Virus record (IMG/VR): IMGVR_UViG_3300032236_001956
Location: 1 to 46,602 of that record
DNA from: a virus
Length of the DNA: 46,602 nucleotides
Strand: one strand, 5' to 3'
Positions 40,874-46,602 of the stretch are shown piece by piece. The notes below the pieces were generated by a model, which worked only from the letters and a program-made list of their open reading frames with translations, did no database searches and was not told the DNA's origin. Numbering within the stretch: position 1 is the stretch's first letter; every line of letters starts with the position of its first letter. The translations under genes and the position numbers were made by a program.

Positions 40874-40912
40874 CTCTCTGTGGCCAAGCTGATCTCTAAA
40901 AAATCCATTTGG

Positions 40913-40920
40913 TATAAATA
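40913..40920 (+). promoter_or_regulatory. T4-type late promoter of gene 19
   Basis: TATAAATA, predicted +1 at 40926; the 21-base leader contains CGGAGGA. Consensus match and strong RBS fit a highly expressed gene. Confidence 0.8.
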
Positions 40921-40946
40921 CACATAACAAATCCGGAGGAATCAAA

Positions 40947-41531
40947 ATGGCATTCACCCCTACACTAAGCAAGTTTGGCGTACCACTAGTACCTGGTACT
41001 AGTGGTATCGGCATGCTGCAACCCAAATTAAAGTATCGTTTCCGTGTGAGCATGGATCGATTCGCAGGATTTGGCCCCACACTGGAATTGACCCGCCAAG
41101 TCAAAAGTGTGGTTCGTCCCACAGTGACATTTACAGAAACTGCTATCCACAGCTATAACAACGTCATGTATATTCCACAAAAACCCACTTGGGGTGCTAT
41201 TGATATTATTGTTCAAGATGATGTTACCAGCGCAGTTAGCCGATTGATCAATGCACAAGTTCAGCGTCAGCACAACTTTTTTGATCAAACAAGCGGACTT
41301 TCGGGCGCAAATTTCAAATTCCGCACCAAAATAGAAACACTTGATGGTGGCAACGTGGGCGTGCTGGAAGCATGGTATCTGGAAGGTTGCTATCTGCAAT
41401 CTGTTGCATATGATACTTTTGATTACAGCAACAGCGAACCCATGCAGATTACCATGAACATTCGTTTCGACAACGCAACACAAGACACCAGTGTGTTGGG
41501 TGCAGCCGAAGGACTCATGGTCGGCGTCTAA
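40947..41531 (+). CDS. 19: tail tube protein gp19
   Basis: The 194-residue product has KYRFRVSMDRFAGFGPTLEL, then RQVKSVVRPTVTFTETAIHS, and LEAWYLEGCYLQSVAYDTFD then EPMQITMNIRFDNA, the pattern of gp19 family tube subunits (T4: 163 residues). Stacked hexameric rings of this protein form the inner tube through which DNA passes. It has its own late promoter and terminator, so it is expressed as a single-gene unit. Codons 12-21 lie within a 27-base perfect palindrome, which is unusual. Confidence 0.9.
   Translation: MAFTPTLSKFGVPLVPGTSGIGMLQPKLKYRFRVSMDRFAGFGPTLELTRQVKSVVRPTVTFTETAIHSYNNVMYIPQKPTWGAIDIIVQDDVTSAVSRLINAQVQRQHNFFDQTSGLSGANFKFRTKIETLDGGNVGVLEAWYLEGCYLQSVAYDTFDYSNSEPMQITMNIRFDNATQDTSVLGAAEGLMVGV
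40981..41007. repeat. 27-base perfect palindrome in the start of gene 19
   Basis: TACCACTAGTACC (40981-40993), one central T, and the exact complement (40995-41007). As RNA it gives an 11-bp stem with loop CCUGG about 35 bases after the start codon. Confidence 0.85.
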
Positions 41532-41546
41532 CTCTAGATTAGTAGG

Positions 41547-41578
41547 AAGAACGGGGCTGGGAAACCAGCCCCGTTCTT
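41547..41578 (+). terminator. terminator after gene 19
   Basis: AAGAACGGGGCTGG and its exact complement (14 bp) with a GAAA tetraloop. Confidence 0.85.
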
Positions 41579-41581
41579 GTC

Positions 41582-41589
41582 TATAAATA
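41582..41589 (+). promoter_or_regulatory. late promoter whose +1 is the start codon
   Basis: TATAAATA; the predicted +1 (six bases after the last A) is 41595, exactly the A of the ATG. No ribosome binding site exists, since the preceding bases are terminator and promoter. Confidence 0.65.
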
Positions 41590-41594
41590 TTGTT

Positions 41595-42617
41595 ATGACA
41601 ATCACCGATCAAACCCGTTTGGCTTTTCAACCCTACGCCAGCAAATTCTTCCTGGACGATTCTGCAGGAGCGCCTGGCGCTGGCCCCTTGAGCCTGCTAA
41701 AAACTCCCAGATACAAATTCATGTATTATGCCAGCTTTGTGCTGGATCAAACTGTGTTGGATAGCATATCAAGTGAGGCCGACCCAGCCATTGTGAAAAA
41801 CCTGAGATTGGATGGTTGGCAAGACAAAAGAAGCATAAGTTTTCTGGTGAAAAAGGTCGACCGCCCCAAAATAGATCTAACCACGGTGGAAAGCAATCAA
41901 TATAACTTACGCAGACAAAACTACACCAGGGTTGCCTTTACTGACGTAACAATGACTTTGTATGACACAAGTGATAACAGAGTATTAAACATGTGGATTA
42001 ACTATTTCCGCTATTACTTCAATAATTCTCGCGCCGGCGTAGCAGATATTACTTCACTGACTCCTACAGGCCCCAGCACTGGGTTGCGATTCGATGAATT
42101 CCAAAGCGGTTATGGCATGGCACCTGTGTATGGCAGAAACTTTTTTAAAGAAATAGGACTATACGCAATCTTTGGACAGAAAGCCCAGCTAACTCGCCTG
42201 ATATCTCCCAGAATTTCCCGCATAGATTGGGGCACATTTGATAGCACTGACAGCGGACCCACAGAAGTAACTATATCATTTAAATATGAGAATATCATTT
42301 ATAGTGAAGATGTGGATCTTAAAACCAATGCTGATCTAGCAGATAGCATGGGATTTATAGGTAACCCCCTTGACCCTCCCAACGTCCCCATTACAGACGA
42401 TGCGGCATTGAGCAGAATACCCAAGGTGGATTTTGATACCCGGGTGCAGGCAGTGGTGCCTAGACCAGCGCTGCCCTATAGGCAGGTGCGAGAAATAACA
42501 GGACCTGTGGATCAGACTCCGCAAAGCATTTATGTGCCATTTTTAGGAGCAGTGGGCGGGGCTGTGAATATCAGTCCGGTTATCAGCCCTTTTGGCATTT
42601 TGGTTTTTGGATTGTAA
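41595..42617 (+). CDS. tube-fold virion protein, gp54-like candidate
   Basis: The 340-residue product has YKFMYYASFVLDQTVL, KRSISFLVKKVDRPKIDLTT, then TRVAFTDVTMTLYDTSDNRV, NMWINYFRYYFNN and ISRIDWGTFDSTDSGPTEVT then ISFKYENIIY. This succession of strands is that of tube-like domains and parallels gp54 (YSVKMPENRLSY, LDPLVISFRMDSE, MQDWVNSVQDP), the baseplate protein on which the tube starts to grow. The assignment is tentative. The mRNA is predicted to be leaderless. It follows gene 19 and overlaps nothing; the next ATG is 1 base after its stop. Confidence 0.5.
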   Translation: MTITDQTRLAFQPYASKFFLDDSAGAPGAGPLSLLKTPRYKFMYYASFVLDQTVLDSISSEADPAIVKNLRLDGWQDKRSISFLVKKVDRPKIDLTTVESNQYNLRRQNYTRVAFTDVTMTLYDTSDNRVLNMWINYFRYYFNNSRAGVADITSLTPTGPSTGLRFDEFQSGYGMAPVYGRNFFKEIGLYAIFGQKAQLTRLISPRISRIDWGTFDSTDSGPTEVTISFKYENIIYSEDVDLKTNADLADSMGFIGNPLDPPNVPITDDAALSRIPKVDFDTRVQAVVPRPALPYRQVREITGPVDQTPQSIYVPFLGAVGGAVNISPVISPFGILVFGL

Positions 42618-42618
42618 C

Positions 42619-43122
42619 ATGCCCTATAACGATATAATTGCAAAAAACATCAGAAAACAAATTGCGCTCAACAGCGGACCATTGGCGATCACCAGCAAAA
42701 ACGTTGCCGGTACTGGTGGTACTGGAGGCAGCCTGCAATGGGTTGATGTTAATACTCGTCAGTCTGTCGCCAAAAGCGGAGATGCAGGAAACTGGCTAGC
42801 AGCAAATTCTCCTCAGATTTATACCACAGCCATAACCGCAGACAGTTACAACAAAATTTTAGGAATATTCCAAAAAATAGGAATACCCGACAGTGTGTTG
42901 CAGCCTTTGGTAAGCGCAGCCAGTTATTATGTTAGCCAAACAGGAGCAGATCCCAGCGGCATCTACAACAGTTCAACTGGACAACTTAGTGCTCCGTTTG
43001 CCAGCGTATATAATGCATTAAGACATCCCAGCAGCCAAGTTGGTGTAGTCAAGAACAACAGCACACCCAACTGGCAAAATAATCCCCTGTTGCGAGGAAA
43101 TCTGCAAGAGTATCTGCCATGA
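42619..43122 (+). CDS. unknown late protein, probably virion component
   Basis: The start at 42619 directly follows the previous stop (TAACATG). The product has 167 residues, Gly/Ser/Asn-rich, with a Gly-rich patch (VAGTGGTGGSLQWVD) and a helical centre (YNKILGIFQKIGIPDSVLQP). There is no signal or membrane segment and no family is recognised. It is co-transcribed with a tube-like protein and the head completion gene 4, with which it overlaps by 4 bases (ATGA), so a structural or assembly role is likely. Confidence 0.6.
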   Translation: MPYNDIIAKNIRKQIALNSGPLAITSKNVAGTGGTGGSLQWVDVNTRQSVAKSGDAGNWLAANSPQIYTTAITADSYNKILGIFQKIGIPDSVLQPLVSAASYYVSQTGADPSGIYNSSTGQLSAPFASVYNALRHPSSQVGVVKNNSTPNWQNNPLLRGNLQEYLP

Positions 43123-43571
43123 GCAAATTTATACAAAACAAATTTGTGCCCAAGCACCCTGAGAAACTTATAGGACAACAGCAAGTGTTTTATCGTTCCT
43201 CCTGGGAAAATACTGTGATGACCTTCCTGGATACTCATCCCAGTGTGATTCAATGGGCCAGTGAAAGCATCCGGGTAAATTATATCAATCCTCTCACGGG
43301 CAAACGTAGCCAATATGTTCCCGACTTCATGATCATTTATCAAGACAAAAATGGCAACCGCCGCAACGAGATTGTGGAAGTGAAACCACGTAGCCAAGCA
43401 CTGGTAGAACATGCCAAGAGTCGCTATGACAAAGCCATGCAGATTGTCAACATGGCCAAATGGGCAGCGTGCTTGGCTTGGTGCAAGCAAAACGGATTTA
43501 CGTTCCGTGTGCTCACCGAAGACTCGATTTATGCATCTACTGGGAACAATGTGAGGAAACGACGCAAATAA
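43119..43571 (+). CDS. 4: head completion protein gp4
   Basis: The 150-residue product is the same length as T4 gp4 and has QNKFVPKHPEKLIGQQQVFY, RSSWENTVMTFLDTHPSVIQ, WASESIRVNY, YVPDFMIIYQDKNG and EIVEVKPRSQ. The PDF...EVK residues are a PD-(D/E)XK-type nuclease core similar to TnsA. gp4 acts at head completion, probably trimming or protecting DNA ends. The ATG overlaps the preceding stop; the gene's own stop overlaps the next late promoter. Confidence 0.9.
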   Translation: MSKFIQNKFVPKHPEKLIGQQQVFYRSSWENTVMTFLDTHPSVIQWASESIRVNYINPLTGKRSQYVPDFMIIYQDKNGNRRNEIVEVKPRSQALVEHAKSRYDKAMQIVNMAKWAACLAWCKQNGFTFRVLTEDSIYASTGNNVRKRRK

Positions 43572-43574
43572 ATA
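43567..43574 (+). promoter_or_regulatory. T4-type late promoter of the HNH gene
   Basis: AATAAATA overlapping the gene 4 stop; predicted +1 at 43580, where a structured leader begins. Confidence 0.65.
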
Positions 43575-43579
43575 GATGA

Positions 43580-43634
43580 TACGGATCGCGATGTTAGAGC
43601 ATCCATCCGTCCTATCGCTTGGAGGAGCAACAGC
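43580..43634 (+). promoter_or_regulatory. structured 5' leader, copy 1 (HNH endonuclease)
   Basis: From the predicted +1, ACGGAT pairs with ATCCGT and, inside, GATG with CATC, leaving loop TTAGAG. Then CCTATCGCTT and the GGAGGAG binding site follow. The layout and several single-stranded stretches match the leader at 44821-44879, with different bases in both stems. Confidence 0.6.
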
Positions 43635-44612
43635 ATGAATATTTATAGTCACGACTCTGTATTTTTAGAGAATGATTCTACAACTTTATATTATGATATG
43701 GTGAATCTTGCGATTTCAGAAGGGCGCAAGAAAGGAAAGACATGCTATTACGAATCACATCACATACTACCCAAGTCATTGTTCCCAACATACAAGAATG
43801 AAAAATGGAATGTTGTATTATTGACTATACAAGAGCACATCCAAGCTCATATCCTCTTGGTCAGAATGACAACTGGATCGGCCAAATACAAAATGGAAAT
43901 GGCGCTTCATATGTTGGCAACTGGAGTATATTCCGGAAAACGAAAAACTTCTGATATTGATATATCGTTACTTGCAGAGGCAAGGGAATTGGGTGTGTCA
44001 TCCAGATATGAATATTGGACAGAAGAAAGACGAAACACCCACTCTGAGACTCTAAAGAAATATAATGAGTCTGTGGATAAATCATCACTTGAATACCTAA
44101 ATCGAATTGAAAAAATTAGAGAATATCAAAAAACAAAAGAATGGTCGGAAACAGCCATAGAAAATAGATTATTCAATTGCCTCAAAGCTTCACAATCAAG
44201 AAAAGGAATGCCGTGGTCAAAAAACAGAAGGATAGCACATATTGGAGTGACACAATCGGTCGAATCAAATATCAAACGAAGCAATGCGATGAAAGGACGA
44301 AAGACATCTACAGGGATGTTAGGCAAATCTCATTCCAATGAAACAAAAGAAAAAATGAGAGAATCGAACAAAAACCGGACTGATTCCAGAATTCACAAAG
44401 GATATTGGTATTTGTCCCCTGATAATATTGAGGTCTTGTTCTGTCCTATAGGAGAAACCGCGAAATATTATGGCTTATGTGTAGAAAGATTGCGTATTAT
44501 TAGAACTGATCTATCATCAAAGCATAAAGGCTGGTTATATTTGCGGGTTGCTACTATTGAAGAAGTAAACGAGGCAAAACTAAATAAAGGCAGCACAGGA
44601 AAACGCCGATGA
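43635..44612 (+). CDS. HNH homing endonuclease with NUMOD3-type repeats
   Basis: The 325-residue product has an N-terminal HNH domain: YYESHHILPKSLF (H42, H43), NVVLLTIQEHIQAHILL (N59, H68, H72). It continues with basic helical repeats of the NUMOD3 kind (SRKGMPWSKNRR, MKGRKTSTGMLGKSHSNETK) and a C-terminal helix-turn-helix-like part (GETAKYYGLCVERLRIIRTD). It resembles the free-standing SegD/Mob-type endonucleases of T4-like phages. AT-rich codon use unlike its neighbours suggests recent transfer. It is followed, with an ATGA overlap, by a broken copy of gene 16. Confidence 0.85.
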   Translation: MNIYSHDSVFLENDSTTLYYDMVNLAISEGRKKGKTCYYESHHILPKSLFPTYKNEKWNVVLLTIQEHIQAHILLVRMTTGSAKYKMEMALHMLATGVYSGKRKTSDIDISLLAEARELGVSSRYEYWTEERRNTHSETLKKYNESVDKSSLEYLNRIEKIREYQKTKEWSETAIENRLFNCLKASQSRKGMPWSKNRRIAHIGVTQSVESNIKRSNAMKGRKTSTGMLGKSHSNETKEKMRESNKNRTDSRIHKGYWYLSPDNIEVLFCPIGETAKYYGLCVERLRIIRTDLSSKHKGWLYLRVATIEEVNEAKLNKGSTGKRR

Positions 44613-44812
44613 ACAAGCACCTTGCCGAAACATTTGATTTGCCCGAATACAGCCAGCCCAGCGATGCGGACATCAACGCTGCCTTGGAAAATGCTCAGGA
44701 TCTGGAAAAATCCTTCAAAGATATCAATAGCTTCGATGCGCATGATGTGGAAATGGATGAAATATCCGAGATGGCTGTATCGGCACACCGGGACCTACTT
44801 TTGGTGGTATAA
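44609..44812 (+). pseudogene. 16: truncated 5' copy of gene 16 (small terminase)
   Basis: The 67-residue reading frame runs MNKHLAETFDLPEYSQPSD ... HDVEMDEISEMAVSAHRDLL and then ends LVV-stop. It corresponds to the first half of the intact gp16 at 45627 (SKLSETFDMPNN ... HDVEMDEISEMAVSAHKDLL) but lacks the terminase body after DLL. A 48-base stretch is identical in both copies. It is likely the remnant of the original gene 16 disrupted when the GIY-YIG gene arrived, or a tandem duplication made during homing. A short product could still be made because start and ATGA coupling are intact. Confidence 0.75.
44741..44788 (+). repeat. 48-base perfect direct repeat, copy 1
   Basis: Identical to 45768-45815; lies in the truncated gene 16 copy and encodes HDVEMDEISEMAVSAH. 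Sequence on both sides diverges sharply. Confidence 0.9.
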
Positions 44813-44815
44813 ATA
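44808..44815 (+). promoter_or_regulatory. T4-type late promoter of the GIY-YIG gene
   Basis: TATAAATA overlapping the stop of the truncated gene 16; predicted +1 at 44821. Confidence 0.7.
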
Positions 44816-44820
44816 GGATA

Positions 44821-44879
44821 TGCGGTCCACGGGATTACGAGCCCCAAACCGCTCTAACGCTTTCAAGGAGCATCAGCAT
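44821..44879 (+). promoter_or_regulatory. structured 5' leader, copy 2 (GIY-YIG endonuclease)
   Basis: GCGGT pairs with ACCGC and, inside, GGG with CCC, leaving loop ATTACGAG. Then TCTAACGCTT and AAGGAG follow. Compared with 43580-43634 the stems differ by paired changes while the loop and CTAxCGCTT are kept. Confidence 0.6.
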
Positions 44880-45614
44880 ATGTCTACTTATCGACGAAAG
44901 TATCCTGAAGGATACTATGTATATGCCTATATTCGCAATAAAGATTCAGAAAATGGACAAGCGGGGACCCCTTATTATATTGGCAAGGGTAAGAAGAAAC
45001 GAGCTTGGGAAAAACACCGGGTAAAGGTTCCCAAGTCGGATGATAACATCATAATATTGTATGAAAATTTAGATAACTATACAGCCCGTGATATTGAAAT
45101 TAGGTTGATCAGGTGGTATGGTCGTATCGACTTGGGAACCGGTATATTACAAAATTTGACGCATGGCGGGGACGGATCTTCACATTATTCTCCAGAAACG
45201 AGAGAAATCCTTCGAAAAAAGCGCGCAGCTCAAATAATGAAGCCAATGAGCGATGAAACGAAACGTAAAATTGGCGCCGCCAATAAAGGAATAAAACGCC
45301 CCAAACAAACATTAGAAACAATTCAAAAACGAATAAAATCACTAATAGGAATTCCATGCAAAGAAGAGACCAAAGAAAAAATAAGAAACTCTAATTTGGG
45401 CCGCAAAGCGTATAATAATGGAGAAATTACCATTTATCGAAAGGAACATCCGGGCGATAATTGGGAGTTAGGTCCTGTTGTTTTGTGGACTACATGCCCT
45501 CACTGTCTCAATTCAGGATCGTCGGCGGAATTAAGAGGAAAGCATTTTGACAAATGCAAAAGTAATCCAAAGTATAAAAAGTTCATTTTGGTCGATCCTT
45601 TCAATTTATGGTGA
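44880..45614 (+). CDS. GIY-YIG homing endonuclease
   Basis: The 244-residue product begins [20 protein letters not shown], then [16 protein letters not shown] (31-46), a divergent GIY-YIG core with YVY for GIY and YYIG plus R41 as expected catalytic Arg. NUMOD3-type repeats follow ([34 protein letters not shown]), then a C-terminal zinc-finger-like [13 protein letters not shown] ... HFDKC. It lies between the truncated and intact gene 16. AAGGAG is 9 bases before the ATG. It is AT-rich relative to the terminase gene. Confidence 0.85.
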   Translation: MSTYRRKYPEGYYVYAYIRNKDSENGQAGTPYYIGKGKKKRAWEKHRVKVPKSDDNIIILYENLDNYTARDIEIRLIRWYGRIDLGTGILQNLTHGGDGSSHYSPETREILRKKRAAQIMKPMSDETKRKIGAANKGIKRPKQTLETIQKRIKSLIGIPCKEETKEKIRNSNLGRKAYNNGEITIYRKEHPGDNWELGPVVLWTTCPHCLNSGSSAELRGKHFDKCKSNPKYKKFILVDPFNLW

Positions 45615-45620
45615 TAAATA
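45613..45620 (+). promoter_or_regulatory. late promoter at the gene 16 start codon
   Basis: GATAAATA directly after the endonuclease stop. The predicted +1 at 45626 is one base before the GTG start at 45627, so a leaderless mRNA is expected. Confidence 0.6.
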
Positions 45621-45626
45621 ATTTTT

Positions 45627-46082
45627 GTGACAAATACATATTCAAAATTATCAGAGACTTTTGATATGCCTAACAATACAAGAGAGATAGAGCAAGATCA
45701 TATTGATGAATTGTTAGATCAAGCAAAGAGTATTGAAAAAATGGCTGCACTTGGTGATGTTGATGATCATGATGTGGAAATGGATGAAATATCCGAGATG
45801 GCTGTATCGGCACACAAAGATTTACTGGAACTGGGTATGAATGTGGATACCAGGACTGCGGGAGAGATCCTGGGCACCAGCGCAACCATGTTGAAAATTG
45901 CCATGGATGCTCGCAACAGCAAGATGGACAAAAAACTTAAACTTATCAAGCTGCAAATGGACAAAATGAAACTGGATCACGCCATGGCCAAAGAAGACAA
46001 TGCACCAGTTGATGGGGGCGCCCTTACTTTGGACCGCACAGAGATACTTGCACAAATCCATAACTCTGTGAAAAACCGTTAG
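45627..46082 (+). CDS. 16: small terminase subunit gp16
   Basis: The 151-residue product is short, helical and acidic in its first half and basic in its second (GEILGTSATMLKIAMDARNS, then KMDKKLKLIKLQMDKMKLDH), as in T4 gp16 (164 residues). gp16 recognises concatemeric DNA and stimulates the large terminase gp17. The GTG start is supported by alignment with the start of the truncated copy (L-[AS]-ETFD-[LM]-P soon after the start) and by absence of any other start before that motif. It has no Shine-Dalgarno sequence and is probably translated from a leaderless transcript. The 5' part shares a 48-base exact repeat with the truncated copy. Confidence 0.85.
   Translation: MTNTYSKLSETFDMPNNTREIEQDHIDELLDQAKSIEKMAALGDVDDHDVEMDEISEMAVSAHKDLLELGMNVDTRTAGEILGTSATMLKIAMDARNSKMDKKLKLIKLQMDKMKLDHAMAKEDNAPVDGGALTLDRTEILAQIHNSVKNR
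45768..45815 (+). repeat. 48-base perfect direct repeat, copy 2
   Basis: Identical to 44741-44788; within the intact gene 16. Confidence 0.9.
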
Positions 46083-46094
46083 CCGTGTGGCGTG

Positions 46095-46102
46095 TATAAA
46101 TA
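46095..46102 (+). promoter_or_regulatory. T4-type late promoter
   Basis: TATAAATA, predicted +1 at 46108, 15 bases before the ATG at 46123, with AAGGAG at 46111-46116. Confidence 0.75.
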
Positions 46103-46122
46103 ACAAGCTAAAGGAGCATGTT

Positions 46123-46602
46123 ATGAAATCACTCAAAGACTATCTGGCAGAAAGTCAACAACTGCATGAATATGTTATACGGTTTGCACAGAAGCCCAGC
46201 GACGTGGACATGGACACGCTTGAGGAAGTGCTGAAAAAGTTTGATTTGCGTGATGTAAGTTCGCCCGAAAAGATACAGAATAGCGATTTGGACTTCTTTG
46301 ATATCCCCTATCGTGACATTTACCAAGTTCGCGTGGCCACCGGCGTCAAGTTGAGCCCCTATGTGTTGTTGCAGGACCTACGCACTGCAATGAACATCAA
46401 CGAAAAAGAAATCCGTGTTCGCGGAGCACACGATCCAGTGCAAACAGAACACGAGCACCAGGAATGGTATAACGGAATCCGAGCCGACGCCCGCAGCAAG
46501 GGCTGGCGTCCACAAAGCCACCTCAGCACTGACAGAGAATATCACGAATCAGAACGCAGCCCTGCGCCTGTGGCATATGGCAACGAATACAACAAGAATC
46601 TC
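46123..46602 (+). CDS. unknown late protein with capsid-targeting-like N-terminus (partial)
   Basis: Open to the window end, 160 codons seen. The ATG at 46123 has AAGGAG 6 bases upstream; an ATG at 46118 gives only a two-codon frame. The product begins MKSLKDYLAESQQLHE, with LAE10 as a gp21-type site, close in form to the T4 internal-protein leader. Then come EEVLKKFDLRDVSSPEKIQ and VATGVKLSPYVLLQDLRTAM, where the pattern of small strands and helices suggests a compact domain I have seen in T4-like genomes without known function. The C-terminal 45 residues are polar and probably disordered. It is expressed from a late promoter next to gene 16. Confidence 0.65.
   Translation, partial: MKSLKDYLAESQQLHEYVIRFAQKPSDVDMDTLEEVLKKFDLRDVSSPEKIQNSDLDFFDIPYRDIYQVRVATGVKLSPYVLLQDLRTAMNINEKEIRVRGAHDPVQTEHEHQEWYNGIRADARSKGWRPQSHLSTDREYHESERSPAPVAYGNEYNKNL

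Noticed and set aside
40208-41122. 304-residue minus ORF across genes 18 and 19
   Set aside because: It runs antisense through a terminator, promoter and two well-identified genes; a shadow.
44813-45626. Group I intron splitting gene 16
   Set aside because: The downstream gene has its own complete N-terminus and start, so the arrangement is a partial duplication, not two exons.
1-46602. tRNA genes
   Set aside because: No T-loop GGTTCGAATCC-type sequence with acceptor and anticodon stems was found by eye; a covariance search could still reveal one.

Overview
The window is the late (virion) region of a T4-like contractile-tailed phage, seen as one contig that starts inside a minus-strand gene and ends inside a plus-strand gene. 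The case for T4-like rests on recognisable equivalents of T4 genes 20, 21, 22, 23, 13, 14, 15, 18, 19, 4, 16, 53, 5, 26, 46, 47, 55 and 1. It is reinforced by 18 correctly oriented intergenic copies of the T4-type late promoter core NNTAAATA. I see no tRNA, integrase, insertion sequence or CRISPR array. The host cannot be named; a second promoter class (TTGACA, 16-base spacer, TATTAT) fits a bacterial sigma70 host.

Layout. 1-3.7 kb: early-type genes, with two SNF2/HARP-type helicase genes (one cut by the window edge), two small unknown genes and two small membrane proteins. 3.7-9.9 kb, minus strand: baseplate block made of a gp5-like hub with C-terminal lysozyme, a 911-residue hub-like protein, a gp53-like wedge protein and a tail protein. 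10-14.2 kb: late sigma factor gp55, the Mre11/Rad50-type nuclease gp47/gp46, and a PD-(D/E)XK-like nuclease. 14.2-15.55 kb: a 263-residue protein whose ends resemble the RNA-binding part of TnpB/Cas12 without the RuvC nuclease, followed by about 490 noncoding bases rich in potential stems. 15.5-19 kb: gp26-like protein, a small assembly protein and the tape measure. 19-26.5 kb: head cassette of portal, small core protein, a fibre-like protein, acidic core protein, prohead protease, scaffold and major capsid protein. 26.6-31.7 kb: a Vsr-like homing endonuclease, then three genes whose products begin with capsid-targeting-like peptides, two of them nucleotidyltransferase-fold proteins. 31.8-36 kb: neck and tail-completion proteins plus a GH19 endolysin. 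36-37.1 kb: a small early island (peptidyl-tRNA hydrolase, dNMP kinase). 37.2-43.6 kb: a double-size sheath, tail tube, tube-like protein, an unknown protein and gp4. 43.6-46.6 kb: HNH and GIY-YIG homing endonucleases around a broken copy of gene 16, the intact gene 16, and a partial gene with another capsid-targeting-like N-terminus.

How it fits together. gp55 has a sigma70-like promoter, and its product should switch on the TAAATA promoters that precede nearly every structural operon. Homing endonucleases sit beside the most conserved late genes (23 and 16). The two with RBS-bearing leaders share a structured 5' leader beginning at the predicted transcript start. The prohead protease gene lies a few kilobases upstream of the cassette of proteins carrying likely protease-cleavable N-terminal tags, suggesting these are packaged in the head and injected. 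The two most unusual items are the RuvC-less TnpB-like protein with its structured noncoding neighbour, and the tagged nucleotidyltransferase cassette.
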